From NCBI GenBank assembly GCA_029378245.1, contig JARKIF010000008.1, forward strand, positions 2,170,001 through 2,234,000: a DNA stretch of 64,000 bases, in the 5' to 3' direction. Shown here piece by piece: positions 56,682 through 64,000 of the stretch. The position numbers were made by a program, and so were the translations under genes. Origin of the DNA: Roridomyces roridus (Eukaryota > Basidiomycota > Agaricomycetes > Agaricales > Mycenaceae). Every line of letters starts with the position of its first letter. The first letter of the stretch is position 1. The notes beneath the pieces were generated by a model. The model saw nothing but the letters and a program-made list of their open reading frames with translations. It did no database searches and was not told the DNA's origin.

Positions 56682-59023
56682 ATGGTCACCGAAATTCCCA
56701 ACAGGCGGCGTAGACGTGTCTCCTCGGTGCCGCCCGCGGATACCCCAAGCTTCGCAGATGGGGCAGACTTTATCGGTTTCGGCCCAGACTCGGATGTCGA
56801 AGAAACGGACACCAAGGCGGACAGGAAGGGCAAGGGCAGGGCGAGAGACGAGCGTAGTCGCTCACCCGAACCTGGACCCCTGCCTTCTCAGTCGCAGGAT
56901 TCGGAGACGCGGGACGGACATGGCGAGTCTCGGAGAGAGCGCGGTGCGAAACGACACCGACTATATCTGGAAAAACAGCAGCAAAAAGAGTCTGACCGGA
57001 TGCGTTCGCGTCTGGCTCCGTGGGTGGAGGAGACTGACTGGGAGGGATGCGAAAATGCGGCAGAATTGTGCGTGCCAGTCTATTCTACCTTTTTTTTCGC
57101 ACTTGACACTGCTCTAGGTTTCATCGTGAAGTGCTGGCCTTCGTAAACTGGATATCGCCTACGCCCCAAGAGGACGAAGTCCGAGGCCTGGTTGTGCAAA
57201 TCATCTCCCGCGCAGTCACTGCCGCATTCCCCGACGCGACCGTCTGTCCATTCGGCAGTTATGCCACGAAACTGTACCTTCCATTAGGGTGAGAGCTACT
57301 GGTCTTGGATCATTCTACATCCGCCAATATTTTACAGAGACATCGACTTGGTCATCCGCTCCCAAGCAATAGCCTACGCCCGTACAGACCACGTCCTCAC
57401 GGCCCTCGCCGCTACAATAAAACGCTCTGGTATCACCGACAGAGTCACCATAATAGCCAAAGCCCGGGTCCCCATCGTCAAATTTATCACCAGCGGAGAA
57501 TACGGGCGCTTCAACGTCGACATGAGCCTCAACCAGGAGAACGGTATCGCTGCCGGCAACATTATCAACGGATTCCTAAAACACTTTGGCGGAGGGACCA
57601 AGGACTGTTTGGCGCTCCGTGCGTTGGTGCTCCTCACCAAGCTGTTCTTGTCGATGCGCAAGATGAACGAGGTGTATACTGGCGGGCTGGGGTCCTACGC
57701 GATCGTCTGCCTCTGCATCTCCTTCCTCCAAATGCACCCCAAGATCCGGCATGGGCAGATTGACCCCGACGAGAATCTGGGTGTACTTGTGGTCGAGTTT
57801 TTCGAGCTGTATGGGAAGTGGTTTCGCTACGAGGAGGTCGGTATCTCGCTGAGGGACGGTGGGAGCTATTTTACGAAACGGCAGCGTGGGTGGGGCTGGG
57901 GAGAGTCGTGGGGCAGCAGTGCGCGCCGGGGTGGTCTACTTTCCATCGAAGACCCGGGTGATCCAAGTGCGTTGGGAAACCGTCCTCTCAGTTATCATGG
58001 CTGAATTTGATATAGCGAACGACATCTCTTCTGGCTCGTACAACTTCCCATCCGTGCGCGGGAACCTCGCAGGGGCGTACGACGTGCTGGAAAGCACCAT
58101 CTTCTTACGGGCGGGCATTCTGAAGTCGAGGAAGGAAAACAACTCATTCCGCCTCCGGGACCGCTACGATCCCAAGGACATGAGCATACTATCGGATGTG
58201 GTTGGTGTCACGCAGGAGGCGAGTCGCGCGCTATGGATTCCTTTTGAAGCTGACAACCTACCAGACGCTGAATAACCGCCTGCTCGTCAAGGAAGTGTAC
58301 GACAAGCAGACTCTCCATAGACACTTGGGCGTGCAGCCCATGATTTCGCCTACAGTGTCTTCGAATGGTGTCAATGGTACGACCAAGGCCAAGTCAAAGT
58401 CGAAGAACGAGGGCAAGGCGTCGGCGTCGGCATCGTCTTCTCGTGCGCGAACGCCTGTTGTCATTGTCGTGGATGGCGCAGAGGCGAGTGGCAGCCGCAC
58501 GAAGCCGAATGGGAAAGCGAATGGAAAGGCGGAAGACCACTGGGCCGAAGCGGATGCCGAGTACGCTGTCCATGTCCATCAGGATAAAGGGTCGGGTGAT
58601 GAGGGGCGGTATGGGATTGGGCTTGCGCCGCCCAGAAAGCGGCGTAGGACGGGCAAGTACCCGGATGACGGGCATGCTGTGACGTATACGGTGGACTCTG
58701 AGGATGAGCATGACTCTTCGTCTTCGGTGGCGGAGGATAGGGAGGTCAGAGCGGCGTCGGCGTCAGGTGGTGGGAAGAGAAAGGGAAAGGCGACACGTAA
58801 TGTGGATTGGGGCGTTGCGAATGGGCGTGGTGGGATGGAGATCAAGGGTGCAGCGACCCGGGCGTCTCCCAAGAGCAAAGATCCAGACAAGAACGGGCTT
58901 GATGGTGGCAATGGTGCGGAGGAGGGCTCGGGGAGTCGGCCGCCCAGTCGTAGCTCCAGCGCGAGACGGGATTACTGGCTTTCCAAGGGAATTGGAAGTG
59001 GGAGTCCGGAGAGCAGTCCTTGA
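56682..59023 (+). CDS. Non-canonical poly(A) polymerase, Trf4/Cid14 (PAPD5) type
   Basis: Nuclear TRAMP-type poly(A) polymerase that tags aberrant RNAs for the exosome. Start MVTEIPNRRRRRVSSVPPAD, a charged N-terminus, then LHREVLAFVNWISPTPQEDE. The nucleotidyltransferase motif FGSYATKLYLPLGDIDLVI has both catalytic Asp residues, and the third lies in RFNVDMSLNQ. The central domain has GGGTKDCLALRALVLLTKLF, VYTGGLGSYAIVCLCISFLQ and ENLGVLVVEFFELYGKWF. After a GTGCG intron comes NDISSGSYNFPSVRGNLAGA, then GVTQETLNNRLLVKEVYDKQ, reached across a GC-AG intron at 58217-58260. The long C-terminal tail is Ser/Lys-rich (KRRRTGKYP; KGKATRNVDW). Complete. Confidence 0.92.
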
Positions 59024-59157
59024 TCGTCCTTAGACTTGCAGCACATCTCTATCCTCAAGAGTACATCATATCTGTATCCCTCCTGCCAAAACTATGGTAT
59101 TACTTTTTGTAAAGAAACGTAGAAATAAATTGTAATAAGTAGTAGTGTGGGAAGCGA

Positions 59158-61861
59158 CTATACTTTGGCATCGAGGACTTCAGGCTCGATTGACTCTCCG
59201 GCGTTTTGGGCACGCTTGCCGTCCAGGGTCTTGACTTCGACGGCGTTTTGAATTTCGAGAAGACGGAAATCTGGGGCGAGTAAGTCCAGCTCGGCACAAT
59301 TAAAGGAAGGAAAGGAAACCGTACCTTTGACGAAGAAAGCCGCAGCGAATGGAATGATGGCGATTACGACGCCGGGGATGAGGAGTATACGCATCGTCGA
59401 GGCGTAGGCGCTCACTGTGAAGGCGTAAGCGAGGGGGTTCAGCTCAGAATAGAGGGACAACGTACGCATTTGAGTGTACTCCTCGCCCGTGAGCAGACGC
59501 ACGAGAGTCGGCGCGCCTACGTAGCCAGCGATTTCCGTGCTGCAGAGTGTTATGAGTTGACGATATCTTGAAAGGAGGAAAAGAAAGGAGTGAGCGCACC
59601 TATTAAGCTGCGGGAGGTGCTTCGCAATCTCCACCGGCAACCGATTATTCCAAATAGCACCAGCAGCAGCGGTACCCACAACGCCACCGACTTCAGCAGA
59701 GAGAAGTAAAGCGGCTGTTGCGAGAGCGACGTCTTGGTGCGGTACAGCTCCTTGTGCGCCGATTTGCGATGCGACGGCTGCGATACCTCCACCGAGGCCT
59801 TGGATGATTTGGGTCATCACTGTGGGTGAGGGTCAGACTCAGAGGTTGATTTGAAGAGAAGGCAATGGCACGTACCAAGGGCGGCTGTATTCTGGTGAGC
59901 ACGCGCATAGAACATGAGCGCTACACCAAAGATACGGATCGCAAGTGCGGCGACGAGAGACCACTTGTATCCGGTCTTGAATTTCCCTGCAATGATTGCC
60001 CATCCCAGACCGAAGAACTATTCCTGAGGTTACAATGCTGATTTTGAAAAGAAAGGATATGGCTGACGGTGAGCGAAAGAGATTGACAGTTGCTGTAGTA
60101 GATGAGATTCGAAATCTTCCACTGTGTCGTTGCGGAAACGAAGCCGTATAGCTGGCCGTAAGTCAGGTAGAAGGATACAAAGTCGAAGAAGTTGATCGTG
60201 CATCCTACGAGCGGATGAGTCTTTGACACATCCGAGGGAAAGAGAAGAAGAGCTCACCAGCAAGGATAGTGCGGTTGCGCAAGAGACGCCACGGGATGAC
60301 GGGGTGCGTAGCCCGCTTGGTCTCCCAGTAGATGAAAGCTGGCAAAGTGACGACTCCACCGATGACCATCATAGCGGGGATGGCGGGGTCCTTCCAGGTG
60401 GTGGTTGCATACGAGCCACCAGCGAGAACGATGGGCACTAATCGATATCAAGCCATGTCGCCCAAAGTGAAAACACCCTTACAGAAGATGAGCGCGAGGG
60501 TACTGAGCACAGAAATAATCAGTACGAGGCGCTGAGTGTTGCTGCAAAGATGCATACGCAGCGAGGAAGAAGAGCCCGACAGCGTCAACTTCTTGCAGGA
60601 ATTCTCGCGCACGAGTGGCGAACGGTGGCTTGGCTTCCGCCTCCGGTTCGACGCCCGCCAGGGCGCCCTGCGCTCTTGCACGCCGTTGAGCCCACAAGAG
60701 AACGAAGATCTGGGATAAACGATATCAGCGCTTGACAGAGGATATCGAATGAGCACGCACAATAGGTGTCAGAGCGGGAATGTAGCACATAGCGTAGATG
60801 CCATAGCCCCATCTCCAGCCTGAGGACTTCGGTCAATACCACGACTACAGAGATTGCCAGTAAACTCACCTGCGCCGCCCGGACCAGTCAGTTTGGCCGT
60901 AATTTGTCCATTCTGAAAGCAATTCAGCAACTAGGCGGGTATGCAGAGAGGCAAGTTACAGCATAGAAGTTGATGCTAAAAGGATTAAGTGGATCGTACG
61001 GAACATAGAGAGGTATAGAACGTACAAGTACCATCCACCAGTCGACAAGGAGGAGATGATAGGCCGCCAACGCAGTGTGCTAACATCGGCGATGACGATC
61101 TGGAGGGCAATTTGAAGGCCAGAGAATCCCAGTACCCATATACCTGATATTCGATGAGCGTCGTTAACCGGACAAAACCAGAAACCACCAACAGCTCCCC
61201 GCTCCAAGGCCGACCATGTTGGGCGTCGTCGCATTGATGATGTATCCCAGGACGTAGAAGAATAGGGCGAACTGCAAGTAAGATGAGTCGCCGAATGGCT
61301 GAGTATGACTTGGGATATTCACAGCGATGGCCTCAGCTCGACCGGCGGCATCGGTGAGCTTGGCGAAGAGGGGTTTTCCAATGGCCAGAAGGATGGAGGT
61401 CGCGCACTGGATGGCGGCGAACTGCTGGTAGTGACCTGAGCGGAACGATAAGAGCGGGTGATCGGAGCGCAAGGGGCCAATGCATACCAAATTGGATGGT
61501 CGCATAGCTGCGTGCGGGTGATGAGCGACACTCGTATAGGCCAAAAGGCGGGTCGACGTACCTTCCCCAAGCCCAATTTGTACCGTTATCTAGGATGTAC
61601 ATGTACCTGTGCCAATGCATGAGTTTCAGGGATTCAGAGGGCAAGGAGAACGCACGATGCCAGGGCCACGGACACCCATAGAGCAATTTTGGACTTGGTG
61701 CCCCATACCTAGAGCGGAAGATAAGCGCTTGTCCGTGGGACCGGAATAGGACAGACAGATTGAATGGCCTCGATGCGGCGGACCCCGCTCTGAGTTCCAT
61801 CGACGGCGACCACGTCCTCTTCGCTGGAGTAAAACTCTGCCTTTTCGTCGAGCGTGGACAT
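59158..61861 (-). CDS. MFS siderophore-iron transporter (Arn/Sit/Mir type)
   Basis: Proton-coupled importer of ferric siderophores in the plasma membrane. Many exons. Start MSTLDEKAEFYSSEEDVVAV then GVRRIEAIQSVWGTKSKIAL. Recognisable blocks: YILDNGT; SILLAIGKPLFAKLTDAAGR; VLGYIINATTPNM; ADVSTLRWR; INFYAVNGQITAKL; GWRWGYGIYAMCYIPALTPI-like; then a loop with ALAGVEPEAEAKPPFATRA. The second half has YWETKRATHPVIPWRLLRNR, CTINFFDFVSFYLTYGQLYG, ALVMTQIIQGLGGGIAAVAS, AEVGGVVGTAAAGAIWNNRL and RILLIPGVVIAIIPF. It ends with a hydrophilic tail to 59158. Multiple hydrophobic helices are evident. The second-half blocks fit siderophore transporters better than drug exporters. Confidence 0.85.
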
Positions 61862-61928
61862 GAGGGGAGGGTGGAAGGAAACACACGACGATCCGCTTAA
61901 ATGGCATATGCATGTGGTGCAAAAAACA

Positions 61929-61961
61929 TTATCAGATCAGTGTGCTGCGGTTATCAGATAA
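61929..61961. promoter_or_regulatory. GATA-type iron-regulator site upstream of the siderophore transporter
   Basis: ATCAGATAA at 61953-61961 matches exactly the ATCWGATAA site reported for fungal iron-repressing GATA factors (SreA/Sre1/Cir1 class). It lies about 92 bp upstream of the transporter ATG. A partial site ATCAGATCA lies at about 61931-61939. Confidence 0.6.
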
Positions 61962-62837
61962 AAATTGTCGTGTATCAGCTTGGGGACCGATCCGCTCCGA
62001 AAGTGTTTCAGGAGAAGATTTTCCTTGTGTTCAAATTCAAGGGCAGCCAGACTACAGAGAGACCAGTTGTGCATGTGGCAACAGATACGACAGGTCAGCG
62101 AGACAGTCCATGTGGTACAAGTGACAAGAAGATATTACCAAGGAAGTCGTCAACAAGCCGTGCCTGATATTCTGCGGGTGTCAAATGCGGATCGGAAATG
62201 TCGGGATCAAAGCCCAGGAGGCCCGGAGCAAAGATGAGCGCGCGATCTCGCGCGATCCAGGGCAGGTTGTCACTGTGGTTTAATTGTGGCAGTCACCAGC
62301 AGTCACCAGTGGTCACCAGCGAGTAAGCGAACTTGGTTTTGAGGCCGTTGCTGCGCACGGCAAGTACGAATCCGGTGATGGTTGATGGCCGGCACCGATG
62401 CAAAGAAAAAAAATCTCCTGCCAAAGCTCACTGCTCCCCGCGTCCGGCGCCTGCCGGAGCGGTGACCAGTTCGCATTGGCGGGAGGGTTGTCCGTGTCGG
62501 AAGCAGTATGAGAGACCATAAGCGGGATTTGTCGGCGGTAAGCCGGATTTGTCGGTTGCTAGGCTAGCTGATCTGCCGTTGCCGCGCAGAGGGGTCGGTA
62601 AGAACGAATACCTCGTAAACTCGGATTCGTAAGGAAAAGAAGCACACGGTCTCGTGATGACGCGACGCGCGTCAAGATGTGATCGCGGAAGCAAATCTCA
62701 AAGAAGGCACCAATGCAATTCTGCGTGGAATTTCACAAGAGCTTCTGTACGTACTATAAGTAGGCGACGAGAAACCATCTCAAGACGGATTCAATGCAAA
62801 CTGACCCCAAGTTCTAGCATATTCCAACTGAATCGAG
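61962..62837. other. Intergenic stretch upstream of the siderophore transporter
   Basis: About 870 bp without a supported gene. Contains three near-identical 10-mers (AGTCACCAGC, AGTCACCAGT, GGTCACCAGC) at 62291-62320 and a direct repeat GGATTTGTCGG at about 62524 and 62548. The right part is the 3' flank of the next F-box gene. Confidence 0.4.
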
Positions 62838-63986
62838 TCACTCCGAATCTGACTGCCATTCCTCCGAGTCCCAGCACCAATCATCCCATTCAAACAGAAA
62901 ATACGCGTCAGGGAATGCTGTCTTGTATGTCGACAACCTCGAGTTCCAGATGATCGTTTTCTGCGGAAACCCACACGAACAGAAGGCATCGCGGAGGGAG
63001 GCTATAGGGTCTGGCTGTAGAAACTGCTCGTCCACATAGAGGCATTGCAACGCAGGCAGCGTAAATGCCTTGAAAAGAGCAGGCATCTCCAGCCCAGGGT
63101 CGTCGCTATCTGCAAGGAGCCTGAGGGTGCGTAGGGGAAGAGGTGGAAACGATGGGACTGCGCTGGAGTGTTCTGCAGTGTACGAGTGGCCACTCAGTCT
63201 GATCGTCATCGAGCAATACTGAAGCAGCTTTGCGTTGCAAAGTATCTCGATTGCTTGCGCCGGGAATAGGAACTCTGCGGTGAGAGTCGTGAGTTGGGAC
63301 CAAGGAAGCGCCAAGCGGGAGGGCTCGAAAAGCACGTGGAGGAACGCATGTTTCAAATTTGGCGCCTCCGTGAAAAGTGCGACTGCAACCGTCGCCTCTT
63401 TCCCCCTTCCCCAGTCTTCTACATCCACGCACGCACTGCGCAGAAGCGGCATCGGCCCTACGAGGCGTCCGAATTTCTCGATTGAAGGAAGAAAGATATT
63501 GACGTGCTGCCACCGCGAAGCATGGCTCACTACCGCGTCGATGATTGGATCCATAGCCTGATGGCGTGGACCGTATACACACTGGATATGGAACGACAGT
63601 GGATAGTCTTTCGATCGCTGCAGCCAGGTTTGCAGCTTGCGAAGCTGGATCTGCACCGGCTCGTCATATATGCAGAGCCAAAAGCTGCTCCACAACGCAG
63701 GTGTCGTCAACGCAACGTCTCGCCAGTGGCGGCAGATTTGAAGCAGGAAGGCTGGCGAATTGTAGTCGACCAGACGTGAATGCCAGGGAACGAAGCGGAT
63801 AAAGATTTCGGAGGTTATTTCGGTGGGTAGGGTAAGGACGGGGTATTTGTAGTCCGCGAGATCTTGGCGCAGGTTTTGCCGTTCGAGGACCAGTGAATCG
63901 CCCGAGTCGGGGTCTCGCAGGTGTCGTATTTCGATGTCCAGTTGAGCAATTCGTGCCCGAGCCGTAGCCGGTACGAATTCTGCCAT
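62838..63986 (-). CDS. Coiled-coil/F-box protein (locus 12)
   Basis: Intact single-exon gene of 382 codons, start MAEFVPATARARIAQLDIEI. F-box LTLPTEITSEIFIRFVPWHS, LLQICRHWRDVALTTPALWS; LQTWLQRSKDYPLSFHIQCV; MPLLRSACVDVEDW; LKHAFLHVLFEPSRLALPWS; LPLRTLRLLADSDD; LQCLYVDEQFLQPDPIASLR. The C-terminus is acidic and aromatic (FEWDDWCWDSEEWQSDSE), unlike the other intact loci. More diverged than the 32-47 kb members and closest in its first 20 residues to loci 1, 6 and 8. Lies away from the main array. Confidence 0.85.
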   Translation of the reverse strand: MAEFVPATARARIAQLDIEIRHLRDPDSGDSLVLERQNLRQDLADYKYPVLTLPTEITSEIFIRFVPWHSRLVDYNSPAFLLQICRHWRDVALTTPALWSSFWLCIYDEPVQIQLRKLQTWLQRSKDYPLSFHIQCVYGPRHQAMDPIIDAVVSHASRWQHVNIFLPSIEKFGRLVGPMPLLRSACVDVEDWGRGKEATVAVALFTEAPNLKHAFLHVLFEPSRLALPWSQLTTLTAEFLFPAQAIEILCNAKLLQYCSMTIRLSGHSYTAEHSSAVPSFPPLPLRTLRLLADSDDPGLEMPALFKAFTLPALQCLYVDEQFLQPDPIASLRDAFCSCGFPQKTIIWNSRLSTYKTAFPDAYFLFEWDDWCWDSEEWQSDSE

Positions 63987-64000
63987 TGGGGAAGCAGTCT

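Overview
The window is nuclear DNA of a filamentous basidiomycete, most likely an agaricomycete. The evidence is short GT-AG introns of about 50 nt in most genes, close gene spacing on both strands, and families typical of mushrooms: coiled-coil/F-box proteins, DUF7918, RNase T2, a LaeA-like methyltransferase and Ras-like GTPases. I cannot name the species. I saw no rRNA, tRNA or CRISPR array.

Layout. 0-9.6 kb: the 3' end of a methyltransferase, an FAHD1-type hydrolase, a SAPS-family Sit4/PP6 regulator, and two low-complexity proteins. 10.7-16.4 kb: an F-box pseudogene, RNase P subunit Rpp30, an Old Yellow Enzyme and a kinase-fold gene with a premature stop. 16.7-21.8 kb: a cyclin relic, two F-box genes and an intact Pho85-type cyclin. 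22-30.3 kb: two tandem RNase T2 genes, a possible membrane protein, AP-2 mu and a DUF7918 protein. 30.4-36.5 kb: an inverted copy of the 11.6-16.4 kb block. It holds an intact kinase-fold gene, an inserted F-box gene and cyclin relic, and decayed OYE and Rpp30. 36.5-47 kb: an F-box array in both orientations with many broken members and two non-autonomous DNA elements. 47-51.4 kb: a LARP7/Pof8-like xRRM protein and acetyl-CoA hydrolase. 51.5-56.2 kb: a small unknown gene and four tandem Ras-like GTPases. 56.7-64 kb: a Trf4-type poly(A) polymerase, a siderophore transporter with a GATA-type site upstream, and another F-box gene.

How it fits together. Conserved single-copy housekeeping genes flank a centre that has been repeatedly duplicated and inverted. 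Twelve F-box loci (six intact) mark a fast birth-and-death family, probably substrate adaptors of SCF ubiquitin ligases. The two arms of the main inversion have decayed reciprocally: arm A keeps Rpp30 and OYE but breaks the kinase gene, while arm B keeps the kinase gene and has lost the other two. The kinase-fold protein lacks the catalytic Asp. The four Ras-like proteins have lost the G3/switch II DTAGQ motif but keep CAAX tails. These two lineage-specific families are the most promising candidates for undescribed biology here.
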